DNA of 64,000 nucleotides from an uncultured Pelagibacteraceae bacterium (GTDB lineage: Bacteria > Pseudomonadota > Alphaproteobacteria > Pelagibacterales > Pelagibacteraceae). This document shows positions 28,715 to 38,137 of the stretch, piece after piece (positions within the stretch are counted from its first letter, which is position 1; each line of letters opens with the position of its first letter). The notes under the pieces were generated by a model. It searched no databases. It was given only the letters and a program-made list of their open reading frames with translations, and was not told where the DNA came from. Both the position numbers and the translations under genes were made by a program. The stretch covers positions 1 to 64,000 of the forward strand of contig CACHKE010000003.1 of NCBI GenBank assembly GCA_902580335.1. The letters are read 5' to 3'.

Positions 28715-30151
28715 ATGGATAAAATTGTAATTTACGATACAGAGACAACAAACTCAACAATATGGGGATCCATAATTGAAGTTGGAGCTGTTGTAGTTGA
28801 TAAAAATTTAAAAGAAATTGGAAAGTTAAACATCCGAGGCCGTATGCCAGAGGGAGAAGTACCCAGTGCAAAAGCGTTGCTAGTAAATTCGACTAGTATT
28901 GATTTATTAACTAAAGGCAATTATTCACATTATGATTTTTTAGGTGCTGTTGAAAATTTTTTTTCAAAATGTGCCCCAGCAATGTTTATGGGCTGGTCAA
29001 ATTTAAATTTTGATCGAAGAATGTTTCACTTTAATTTTTTTAAGGGTAATCGTTATCCTTATGCTACTCACTCATCGCCTAATAGTGAGCATGATGGTTT
29101 ACACATAGCCAGGGCAGCTCAAACCTTAAATTCTGAAACTTTAAAAACAGAATTAACTGAGGCGGGAAACCCAAGCTTAGCATTAGAATCCTTATCAAGA
29201 ATGCAGGGTTTTGACACTTCAGCAAGCCATACTGCCTACGTTGATGCTCAAAATTCATTAAAGGTCCTTCGAATTATTAAAGATAAACATAAAGAAAATT
29301 GGGAAACATTTTTAAAAACATCAACTAAAACTAGCGTAGAAACGTTTTTAAAAAATGAAGGCATATATTCTATTTTTGAAAATGTGAAGGGTAGAAATAT
29401 GATGTATCTCACTAGCACACTTCATCCAAATCATTGTTTTCATCCATCTTACGCATCGTGGGGATATGTTTGGGATTTAAGAAGAGATCCAGAACCATTA
29501 TTTAATTTATCAGTAAATCAGTTAAGAGATATATTAAAAAAATATAGTCCTAAGGCTACAAGAGTTTTAAAAACCAATAAAGCTCCAGTAATTTTGGATA
29601 AAGAGTTTGCCTTAAAACAAAAACCCTATTCAGACCTAGATTTAGAAACAATAAAAAAAAGAGCACAAATGGTCAGAAATAATGAAAATTTTTGTAAAAA
29701 TATACAAATTATAAATAGAGAGGCAGCAGAGGAAAAGGAGCAAACTAAAACCCAGGAAGATTTGTTACCTGAAGAGACTTTGTATGAAAAATTTATTCCT
29801 AATAAAGATACTGCTCTTTTTAAAACCTGGCATAGTTCATCTTGGGAAGAAAAGTTGAGAATGCTAGATAAATTTACAGACAAAAGATGTAGCTGGTTTG
29901 GTCAAAAAATAATTTATCAAGAGGCCCCTCAAATTTTACCACCCGATTTATATAAAAATATTAAAAGTGAAATTGCTAGACGTATATTAAGCAAGAATAA
30001 GGAAAAGTGGCAAACTGTTAATATGGCATATAGTGAAATCGATTATTTGAGAGATCAAGCAGATAAAAGAGATGATAAAATTGAATTAAATAAACTAGAG
30101 GAAATAAATGATTTTATTATGTCTATTGAAAAGAAATATGAAATTGCCTAG
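28715..30151 (+). CDS. Exodeoxyribonuclease I-like 3'-5' exonuclease
   Basis: DEDDh motifs IYDTETTNS, FMGWSNLNFDRRMF, SHTAYVDAQNSLKVL; ExoI-like C-terminal region. Confidence 0.85.
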   Translation: MDKIVIYDTETTNSTIWGSIIEVGAVVVDKNLKEIGKLNIRGRMPEGEVPSAKALLVNSTSIDLLTKGNYSHYDFLGAVENFFSKCAPAMFMGWSNLNFDRRMFHFNFFKGNRYPYATHSSPNSEHDGLHIARAAQTLNSETLKTELTEAGNPSLALESLSRMQGFDTSASHTAYVDAQNSLKVLRIIKDKHKENWETFLKTSTKTSVETFLKNEGIYSIFENVKGRNMMYLTSTLHPNHCFHPSYASWGYVWDLRRDPEPLFNLSVNQLRDILKKYSPKATRVLKTNKAPVILDKEFALKQKPYSDLDLETIKKRAQMVRNNENFCKNIQIINREAAEEKEQTKTQEDLLPEETLYEKFIPNKDTALFKTWHSSSWEEKLRMLDKFTDKRCSWFGQKIIYQEAPQILPPDLYKNIKSEIARRILSKNKEKWQTVNMAYSEIDYLRDQADKRDDKIELNKLEEINDFIMSIEKKYEIA

Positions 30152-30185
30152 TTGACTTTAAGACACAAGTTTATAGAAAGGTTTT

Positions 30186-30503
30186 ATGCTTATAGATTTT
30201 AAAGATGAAGATTTTGAAAACAAAATTAAAAATGAAGACGTTTCAGTAATCCAGTTTAGTGCAGCTTGGTGTGGCCCTTGCAAATCTCTAAAACCAATTA
30301 TGGATAAACTTGCAGTTGAGTATAAGGAGAAAGCTGGTTTTTATTACGCTGATATAGAAGATGGCGGCATTAATACGGGAAGTGCAGCTGGAATAAGAGG
30401 TGTTCCAACAGTTATTATCTATAAAAAAGGTGTTGAGGTTGATAGAAAAGTTGGTGGCGTTCCCGAAAGCCACATGAAAGAGTTTTTAGAAAAAAATATC
30501 TAA
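30186..30503 (+). CDS. Thioredoxin
   Basis: FSAAWCGPCKSLKPIMDKLA..GIRGVPTVIIYKKG. Confidence 0.92.
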   Translation: MLIDFKDEDFENKIKNEDVSVIQFSAAWCGPCKSLKPIMDKLAVEYKEKAGFYYADIEDGGINTGSAAGIRGVPTVIIYKKGVEVDRKVGGVPESHMKEFLEKNI

Positions 30504-31765
30504 TTTAAGTTTAATATTTCACCGGCTAAATACAAAGATCCTGTAATTATTAAAATATCATTTTCTTTAAGTTTTAAGGACTTAATTGCTTTCTCAACAT
30601 TTTCCTCGTATTTAGCATTAAAAACATTTTGAAATTTCTCTTTTAATTTTTTACCACTGATGGCGTTTTGCTGATTAGGGATATCAACAGTGGTTAGAGA
30701 CGAAATATCTTTAAAGTGGCTAATATATTCTTCGTGATTTTTATTAGACATCATTCCTATAATAAAATGCTTATTACAATCTAAGGTTTGGAGATATTCA
30801 TTTAAAACTCTAGCGCCATCCTCATTATGACTTCCATCTAACAATAATTGATTATTTTTAATCAAATCTTTAATTTTCCCAGACTTTATTTCTTGTAATC
30901 TGCCAATACTTTCTATTTTTGTAATTCCTTTTTTTATATCATCATCCTTAATTTCTAAATTTAGTTGTCTTATCGTTGCTATTGCTGTTGAAATATTTTC
31001 CAACTGAAATTGTCCAAGAATATTCGGCAACGGTAGTTTTAAGCCACCAAATTTATCCTCATAATAAAAAAAACCATTCTCTCCATTAGAATAACTATAA
31101 TCTTCATTAAAGAACAATTTATTAGATAAGTTTTGTGAAATTGATTTTTTGATACTTTCAGTTGTTTCAGACGAGTTTTGTTTAGATACAATTATATTAG
31201 AATTTAAAAGAGAGGATGTTTTTTCAAATACAATTTTTTCGATAGTTTTTTGATCTTTTGGTAACCAATCGAGATGATCTTTACTAATAGAACAAACTAT
31301 ACTTGCTAAATTATTTTTTAGTATATTGGTGGCGTCAAATCTATGAAACAAACCTGCCTCTATTAAATTAATATTATCAGAATATTGAGCAGCTTTATAA
31401 AAATAACAAGCAGTCAAGGCTTCAAAAAAAGTTAATGGATTTTGATCATTTATTTTTTCAACTTCTTCAAAAAGATAAATTAATTCTTCATCATTAAGCA
31501 TATTATTGTTAAAAACAAATCTCTCATTGATTTTTCGAATGTGAGGACTCGTGTAAACATTACATTTTATATTTGCTTCTTTGAGAATTGAAAAAATTGC
31601 ATTAATTGTAGATTGCTTTCCATTTGTACCTACTACTGATATTGCTTTTATTTTTTCTTGAGGATTACCTAATTTTTCACAAAGAATTTTTATACGGTCT
31701 AAACTTAAATCTATCTTTTTAGGATGCAGCTTTTGTAAGTGACTGACTATCTTCTGAAGTTTCAT
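30500..31765 (-). CDS. folC: Folylpolyglutamate/dihydrofolate synthase
   Basis: VVGTNGKQSTINAIFSIL, TSPHIRKINERF, LLDGSHNEDGARVL. Confidence 0.92.
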   Translation of the reverse strand: MKLQKIVSHLQKLHPKKIDLSLDRIKILCEKLGNPQEKIKAISVVGTNGKQSTINAIFSILKEANIKCNVYTSPHIRKINERFVFNNNMLNDEELIYLFEEVEKINDQNPLTFFEALTACYFYKAAQYSDNINLIEAGLFHRFDATNILKNNLASIVCSISKDHLDWLPKDQKTIEKIVFEKTSSLLNSNIIVSKQNSSETTESIKKSISQNLSNKLFFNEDYSYSNGENGFFYYEDKFGGLKLPLPNILGQFQLENISTAIATIRQLNLEIKDDDIKKGITKIESIGRLQEIKSGKIKDLIKNNQLLLDGSHNEDGARVLNEYLQTLDCNKHFIIGMMSNKNHEEYISHFKDISSLTTVDIPNQQNAISGKKLKEKFQNVFNAKYEENVEKAIKSLKLKENDILIITGSLYLAGEILNLN

Positions 31766-32651
31766 TTTCTTCAGTGCTTATAACAGGTTTCTTATTTAAT
31801 AGAATTGAAATTAAAATCCCAATTTTTTCTTGAAGATCTTTTCTGTCGAGAATTAAGTCTACAAATCCAGTTTTTTGAACATAAGAGCTTCTTTGAAAAT
31901 TTTCTGGCAAACTTTCTTTTACCGTTCCTTCGATAACTCGAGCCCCAGCAAAAGCAATTAAAGCGTGATCTGACTCTGCAATGTGTAAATCCCCCAACAT
32001 TGCGTAAGAGGCTGTAATTCCACCAGCAGTCGGATCCGTTAAACAAACCAGATAAGGAAGATTATTTTTTTTTAATTCATTAATAGCCATAGTTGTTCTT
32101 GTCATTTGAGATAATGAAATCAAACTTTCCATCATTCTCATTCCTCCTCCGGAACTAAAACAAACAAAAGGAGTTTTGTTTTCGATGGCATGTTGAATAC
32201 CATATAAAAATGCCTCACCCTCTGCAGCTGCCATTGAAGCACCTAAAAATTCAAAATCAGATGCAACTGCAGTAACTTTAATATTATTAATTGAGCCAGA
32301 AACAACCATCATACCACAATCCAGTCCTGTTTTTTTTCTCGCACTTTTTAATCTATCTTTGTAAGATTTAGAATCTGTCCAGTCTAGTGGATCATCTTTT
32401 GGAATTGGTGTTTTAAAAATTTCATAATTATTTTTTCCAAAAAAAACATCAAATCGTTGTTTTGGATTTATTCTGTGGTGTTTATTGCAATCAGGACACA
32501 CCCAAAGATTTTCTTCTAAATTTTTTTTTAAAATTGGACCTTTACAGCAGCTAGTCCAATCGCTATTTGCAATTTCTTCTTTAGTTGCTCTTTTATGAAT
32601 AGCTGTTTTTATTTTTTCACCAGCTTTAATTATTTTTGTTATCCAATTCAT
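31719..32651 (-). CDS. accD: Acetyl-CoA carboxylase carboxyltransferase beta subunit
   Basis: Zinc ribbon (SCCKGPILKKNLEENLWVCPDC), GGGMRMMESLISLSQM, TDPTAGGITASYAMLGD. Confidence 0.95.
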   Translation of the reverse strand: MNWITKIIKAGEKIKTAIHKRATKEEIANSDWTSCCKGPILKKNLEENLWVCPDCNKHHRINPKQRFDVFFGKNNYEIFKTPIPKDDPLDWTDSKSYKDRLKSARKKTGLDCGMMVVSGSINNIKVTAVASDFEFLGASMAAAEGEAFLYGIQHAIENKTPFVCFSSGGGMRMMESLISLSQMTRTTMAINELKKNNLPYLVCLTDPTAGGITASYAMLGDLHIAESDHALIAFAGARVIEGTVKESLPENFQRSSYVQKTGFVDLILDRKDLQEKIGILISILLNKKPVISTEENETSEDSQSLTKAAS

Positions 32652-33448
32652 TTAATTTTATTTTTCAGTCTATTTACGACATTATAAACATTTGTGACCG
32701 GATTTTGTCTTTTTTTTAAAGAATTCGTTATTTCCCTACAAATAGCACTTCCAACAACTAAACCATCAGCTTTTTTAAGTGATTTTATAGTTTTTTCAGT
32801 GATACCGAAACCAATCACAACATTTTTTTTTGGGTTGATTTTTTTTATTTTATCATAGTTAAACAATATTTCTTTGGAGGAAACTTTAAGCTTTCCTCCA
32901 GTAGTAGAAAGCATAGATATGAAATAAATCATTTCATGTGAGTCTTTAATTATGTTTTTTAACCTATTTTTAGTAGTAGTCGGTGATAGTAGTTGAATAA
33001 AAAATATTGATTTTTTTTTACATTTACTCGCAAATTTCTTATTTTCAGGCCAAGGCAAATCTACAACTATTAATCCATTTACTCCTGAAATTTTACATTT
33101 TCTTAAAAATTTATTTTCACCATATTGAAAGATCATATTATAGTACCCCATCAATATAACTGGTTTATACTTATCAAATTTTTTAAAATCTTTTACAATT
33201 TTAAAAATATCATTTACTTTAATTCCATTTTTGATTGCTCTATATGAGCTTGTTTGAATTTGACTTCCATCGGCAACTGGAGTGTTGTGAGGCACACCAA
33301 TCTCCAATATATCAACCTTTTTGGAGATTGATTTTAATATTTCCAAGGATTGTTTTTTTGAACTATCTCCAGCTACGGTATAAGTTAATAGAGCAGGCCT
33401 TTTTTCACTTTTAGCTTTTTTAAATGCATAACTGATTAGATTAGACAT
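32648..33448 (-). CDS. trpA: Tryptophan synthase alpha chain
   Basis: LEIGVPHNTPVADGSQIQ, VIGFGITEKT. Confidence 0.93.
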   Translation of the reverse strand: MSNLISYAFKKAKSEKRPALLTYTVAGDSSKKQSLEILKSISKKVDILEIGVPHNTPVADGSQIQTSSYRAIKNGIKVNDIFKIVKDFKKFDKYKPVILMGYYNMIFQYGENKFLRKCKISGVNGLIVVDLPWPENKKFASKCKKKSIFFIQLLSPTTTKNRLKNIIKDSHEMIYFISMLSTTGGKLKVSSKEILFNYDKIKKINPKKNVVIGFGITEKTIKSLKKADGLVVGSAICREITNSLKKRQNPVTNVYNVVNRLKNKIK

Positions 33449-34676
33449 ATTTTTTTCCCAATCTTCTCTCTATTATTGCTCGATCTTTGTAAGCATCTCC
33501 ACAACTATTTACTACAACAATTGTATCCTCGCTAAATCTTTTTGCCTCTGCTATTGCAACTGAGAAAGCATGACTTGGTTCTAAGGAGGGTTTTAATTTT
33601 TCAAATTTTGTTACAAGTTTATAAGCGTTTAAAGCTTCCTCATCACTTGCTGCAATGTATCTTGCTCTTTTTGTATCCTTAAGAAAACAATGAAGTGGAG
33701 AAATACCTGGATAATCTAGTCCAGCAGAAATTGACTCTGTTTCCTCTATTTGACCATCAGTATTTTGATTTACATATTGAGCTGCACCATGAAGAATTCC
33801 TATTTTAGATCCATATGTTAGTGGTGCTGCGTGTTTTTTACTTTTTGCTGGCCCACCAGCTTCTACACCAATAAATTCACATTGTTTTTTATCGTAATCC
33901 ATAAACTCATTCCAAAAACCAAAACTAGAACTTCCCCCTCCAACACAGTTATAAAGTTTAAGTTTCTTTGGAATTGACCCAAACTCATCAACTAATTGAG
34001 TTTTTAATTCTCTTGATATTTGACTTGTACTCCATCCACAGATACGAACAAATACAGCTGGACCAACGGTGCTACCAACACACATTGCAACTTTATCACA
34101 ATTTGCAACCCAGTAACGCATGCACTCAGATACTGCATCTACAAGAGTCTGACTTCCAGAATATACCGGAATAACTTCAGCTCCATTTTTTTTCATTGCT
34201 CTCACATTGGGTTGTTGCCTTTGAATATCTTTCACACCCATGAAAATTTTGCATTTTAAACCAAATTTTTTGGCTGCCATACTTAACATTTTACCTGCAT
34301 ACCCAGCACCAGTGTCTCCACAAATAACTTTTTTTCCAGAACGCTTTGCAAGCAAACAGTGAACAGTAGCATTATAAATTTTATGTGCACCTCCATTTGC
34401 ATCAGATACAACTTTAGACCAAATTTGGGCTCCACCTACGTGCTCTGTTAAATTTTCTAATTTGATAAAACGAGTAGGACTCCCAACCCAATTTTTAAAA
34501 TACTTATCTCTTTCATTTATAAATTTTTTGTCTTTTTTGAGTTTATTAAAAAGAATTTCTAAATCTTCGATAGGTTTTTTTAACGTTTCAGGAACAAAGT
34601 TTCCCCCAAATTTACCTCCCCAAAATCCAAGTTTATCGCCTTGATCTATAACTGGTATTCCTTTTTTAAGTTTCAT
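33441..34676 (-). CDS. trpB: Tryptophan synthase beta chain
   Basis: NGGAHKIYNATVHCLLAKR, GGGSSSFGFWNEFMDY; one alanine fewer than the usual HK(I/L)N PLP motif context was not resolved. Confidence 0.94.
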   Translation of the reverse strand: MKLKKGIPVIDQGDKLGFWGGKFGGNFVPETLKKPIEDLEILFNKLKKDKKFINERDKYFKNWVGSPTRFIKLENLTEHVGGAQIWSKVVSDANGGAHKIYNATVHCLLAKRSGKKVICGDTGAGYAGKMLSMAAKKFGLKCKIFMGVKDIQRQQPNVRAMKKNGAEVIPVYSGSQTLVDAVSECMRYWVANCDKVAMCVGSTVGPAVFVRICGWSTSQISRELKTQLVDEFGSIPKKLKLYNCVGGGSSSFGFWNEFMDYDKKQCEFIGVEAGGPAKSKKHAAPLTYGSKIGILHGAAQYVNQNTDGQIEETESISAGLDYPGISPLHCFLKDTKRARYIAASDEEALNAYKLVTKFEKLKPSLEPSHAFSVAIAEAKRFSEDTIVVVNSCGDAYKDRAIIERRLGKKYV

Positions 34677-35290
34677 GTATTTGCAAATAATTTTAACAAT
34701 CTATCAATTTTATTTATATCTTTCTTCCCTTCATTATTTTCAATCGATCCAGATAAATCAATTATGAAGTCTTTATTTTTAAAACTAGGAATATCATCTA
34801 TTTGAATATTTCCTGCAATCATTTTATTTACTTCATTAGGCACCTGTTCTAACAGGTCATGATCAAAGCTTTCAGATCTGTGGTAACCTTTTGAGTCAAA
34901 AAGAATTATATCTGAAATTTCTAAATAATCTTTATATCTATCTACATCTTTTTTATTTGAAATTGTAAGTGCTGAAATAATCTTAATTTTGTATTTTTTT
35001 TTGATTTCTATAGTTCTGACAGGACCAACATCATAAAGTTGATAATAATCAAAATTAAGATCTTTAATTTTTTCTAATAATTCATCTGATGGATCTACAA
35101 GCACTGAAACAAAATTAGTTTGTTTTTTATTAATGTTTATTAGATTTTTTAAATTTTTGTATTCAACATATCTTCTACTCTTTTTATAATTTGTGATAAA
35201 ACCAATAAACTTTGGTGGATACGGATGGTTTAAAATATAATTTAAAGTTTTTGGATCTGAGATCCCACAAATTTTTAAATTTTTGATCAT
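34673..35290 (-). CDS. trpF: Phosphoribosylanthranilate isomerase
   Basis: LKICGISDPKTLNYIL, GFITNYKKSRRYV; in trp cluster. Confidence 0.88.
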   Translation of the reverse strand: MIKNLKICGISDPKTLNYILNHPYPPKFIGFITNYKKSRRYVEYKNLKNLININKKQTNFVSVLVDPSDELLEKIKDLNFDYYQLYDVGPVRTIEIKKKYKIKIISALTISNKKDVDRYKDYLEISDIILFDSKGYHRSESFDHDLLEQVPNEVNKMIAGNIQIDDIPSFKNKDFIIDLSGSIENNEGKKDINKIDRLLKLFANT

Positions 35291-35961
35291 TGACCCAAAT
35301 GATCAATTAATGTTTGTACGTTTTTTCTTATATTACCTTTTGTAATTGGCCTTCCTATCACTAGCCAATCACTCCCATTTTTATAAGCTTGCTTTGGAGT
35401 AACAACTCTTTTTTGGTCGTCTGTTTTAGTATCAAATCTAATTCCTGGGGTAATGATTTCTTTTTTAAAAAATTTTTTAACAATCTTGACTTCATGTGCA
35501 CTACACACAATAGCATCTAAGTTAGCCTTTTTTGCTAATTTCACTTGATGTGACACTAGTTGATCAACATTTTTATTATAACCAATTTCTTTTAAAGATT
35601 TATTATTAAAAGAGGTTAATGTTGTGACACCTATTAACTTCATTTTTCCAGATATTTTTTTACAAGCTTTTAAAGCTTCAAGACCCGAACTGATATGAAT
35701 TGTTAAATAATTTATTTTCAAATCTTTTATTGCCCTTATAGTGGACACACAAGTATTAGGAATATCATGAATTTTAAGATCAGCAAAAATTATTTTATTT
35801 TTTAATTTAGTTAAGAAACTTCTTCCAGATTTTGAATTAAGAAACTCAAGACCAAACTTATATCCTACTTGAATCTTTTTTTTTTGTGTTTCTTTAATAA
35901 TTTTTTTTATTTTTAAAATATTAGTGCTATCACAAGCAACAAATATTTTATTTTTTTTCAT
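35287..35961 (-). CDS. pyrF: Orotidine 5'-phosphate decarboxylase
   Basis: IIFADLKIHDIPNTC, ITPGIRFDT, DWLVIGRPITKG. Confidence 0.93.
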   Translation of the reverse strand: MKKNKIFVACDSTNILKIKKIIKETQKKKIQVGYKFGLEFLNSKSGRSFLTKLKNKIIFADLKIHDIPNTCVSTIRAIKDLKINYLTIHISSGLEALKACKKISGKMKLIGVTTLTSFNNKSLKEIGYNKNVDQLVSHQVKLAKKANLDAIVCSAHEVKIVKKFFKKEIITPGIRFDTKTDDQKRVVTPKQAYKNGSDWLVIGRPITKGNIRKNVQTLIDHLGQ

Positions 35962-36241
35962 TATTTAAAATTTTAAACAAATCTTTTGACATTTTGAAGT
36001 GAATTGTTTTTTTTTCTGGTGTATTAACTTTTTCATTAGTTTTGGGGTTTCTTGAAATTCTAGCTTTTTGAATTTTACTATAAAATACCCCAAAATTTCT
36101 CAATTCTACCCTTTCACCACGTCTTAAACTTCTTTTAATCTCATTTAAAATTATGTCGGTAAATTTCTCTAGATCTTTTTTCAAAAAATTAGGATAATTT
36201 TTTGAAAGCTGTTTCAAAAGCTTAGATTTTACAATAGCCAA
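35948..36241 (-). CDS. ihfB: Integration host factor beta / HU family DNA-binding protein
   Basis: GERVELRNFGVFYSKIQKARISRNPKTNEKV; downstream of rpsA. Confidence 0.9.
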   Translation of the reverse strand: MAIVKSKLLKQLSKNYPNFLKKDLEKFTDIILNEIKRSLRRGERVELRNFGVFYSKIQKARISRNPKTNEKVNTPEKKTIHFKMSKDLFKILNNEKK

Positions 36242-36256
36242 TTTATTTTTTGTGTT

Positions 36257-37984
36257 TTATTTCTTTTTTTTTTTATCTAAATCCTCAGAAAGTGATGAAA
36301 ATGGAAGATTTTTTCCAGAGCTATCAGATCCATATTTTTTTAAAGCTTCTTTTTTTTCTATTTCTTCCAATAATTTTATGCTCAAACTTACTTTTCTTTT
36401 ACTTATATCTAGCTCAGATATTGCACAATCTATTCTTTCATCTCCGGTTCCGGTAAATCTAGAGGTTCTAGCATCTGCAGAGTTAATTGCAATTTGGTTT
36501 TTTTTAATTACGAAATCCATTTCACAGCCCTCAGGTCTGACCACAAGACCTCTGCTATCAGTTGAAATAATTTTGACTGTAATGGTTTGATTTATTTTTT
36601 TATCTTTGAACCAATCAAACGGATCTGGTTTTGTTTGTTTTAAGCCAACCCTTATTTTTTGTTCACTTGATTTAATTTCTAATACCTTAACCTTAAGATT
36701 GTCATTTTTTTTATATTTCTGTAATTCTTCCTCTGCGTTATTAAGGTAGGTTAAGTCGTTACAATGTAAGAAGGCATCAATTTCTAAGTTTTCAATGTTC
36801 AAAAATAAGGAATATTCATTTTTATTTACTATTACTCCATTTACTATAGTCCCTATAGGAAATCTCTTTTCAAAAACTTCAAAAGGGTTTTCTTTTGTAA
36901 GTCTATGTGAAATTGCAACACGCCTTTTATCTTTATCTATCTCTGTAATAACACAATCAATCATATCACCAACTTTAAACATTTTTTTTGCAGTAATATT
37001 TTTTTTAGTCCAGCTCAATTCGCTTGAGTGTAGTAAAGTTGTTAAACCTGGCTCCAATTCACAAAAAGCACCAAACTCCATGATTTTTACAACTTTCGCT
37101 TTATAAATTTTTTTAAGCTCATAATTTTCGATGTGCTCAAACGGATCTGGAGATAATTGTTTCACTGAGCAGCCAACTTGTAATTTCTCTTTATCAACAC
37201 TGATTACTTTCAAATCGTGTTTTTCACCAATATTAAACACTTCATCAGGGTGGTTTACTCGGCTGTATGATATTTCTTGCAAATGTACTAAAACGTCTAA
37301 TTCATTATTTACATGAAAGAAACAACCAAATGAACTGTAACCTTTTACTTTTGCGTCTTTTATAATATCACCAACATTATATTTCTCAATTATCTTGGCT
37401 TTGTCTTCTTTTTTAAATGATGTCAATATCTCTCGTCTTGAGACACATGCATTCCCTCTAACTTTATCTATCTTTATCAACTTAAATTTTTGCACTTCAT
37501 TCATTAAATGGCTAATATCTTTCAGAGGTGAGTCACTTATTTGAGAACCAGGTAAAAACATAAGTGATCCTGTATCAATATGTTCTACTATACATCCACC
37601 TTTGACTTTTGATGTTATTTTTCCCATTATCGGTTCATTAGCTTCATATGCATCAACAAGTTTTTTCCATCCCTCTATCTTCATGGCTTTATTAGCTGAA
37701 ACAACTACTTCACCATTTTTATCCTCAATCTTTTCCAATAATACTGAAATTTTTTCACCGATTTTTATTTTTTCTGATAAACCCATATTTTTAAGTTCAT
37801 TGATATCTAGGACTGGTTCACTCTTTAAACCTTCTATGTATAAAAAAACAAATTTTTCTGTGATTTTATTAATTTTTCCCTCAATAATTTTTCCTTCTTC
37901 TATGACTATTTTTGAGAGCTGCGTATTTAATAATTGCTCAAATTCTTTTGATTTTGGATTTGAAAGATCTTTATATATTTCCAT
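36257..37984 (-). CDS. rpsA: 30S ribosomal protein S1
   Basis: Multiple S1 motifs (VGDIIKDAKVKGYSSFGCFFHVNNELDVLVHLQEIS). Confidence 0.95.
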   Translation of the reverse strand: MEIYKDLSNPKSKEFEQLLNTQLSKIVIEEGKIIEGKINKITEKFVFLYIEGLKSEPVLDINELKNMGLSEKIKIGEKISVLLEKIEDKNGEVVVSANKAMKIEGWKKLVDAYEANEPIMGKITSKVKGGCIVEHIDTGSLMFLPGSQISDSPLKDISHLMNEVQKFKLIKIDKVRGNACVSRREILTSFKKEDKAKIIEKYNVGDIIKDAKVKGYSSFGCFFHVNNELDVLVHLQEISYSRVNHPDEVFNIGEKHDLKVISVDKEKLQVGCSVKQLSPDPFEHIENYELKKIYKAKVVKIMEFGAFCELEPGLTTLLHSSELSWTKKNITAKKMFKVGDMIDCVITEIDKDKRRVAISHRLTKENPFEVFEKRFPIGTIVNGVIVNKNEYSLFLNIENLEIDAFLHCNDLTYLNNAEEELQKYKKNDNLKVKVLEIKSSEQKIRVGLKQTKPDPFDWFKDKKINQTITVKIISTDSRGLVVRPEGCEMDFVIKKNQIAINSADARTSRFTGTGDERIDCAISELDISKRKVSLSIKLLEEIEKKEALKKYGSDSSGKNLPFSSLSEDLDKKKKK

Positions 37985-38137
37985 TTAAAGTATTATTCCT
38001 ATTTTTATAAAAACATGACCTTTTAGATAATATTATTGTTATAATCAAGAATGAATTTTAAGAATATCATTATAAAATGTCTAATATTTTCAAAAAATAT
38101 CTTATTTTTTCTTACATTTTACGTAATAAACATAGAG

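Noticed and set aside
31719-31765. 47-bp overlap of folC and accD as a possible fusion or misassembly
   Set aside because: Both frames remain intact and recognisable; long overlaps at the variable AccD tail are plausible in this compact genome
33968-34259. Plus-strand ORFs over trpB
   Set aside because: Antisense shadow frames with no independent support
36250-37988. Plus-strand ORFs over rpsA
   Set aside because: Antisense shadow frames; rpsA is unambiguous
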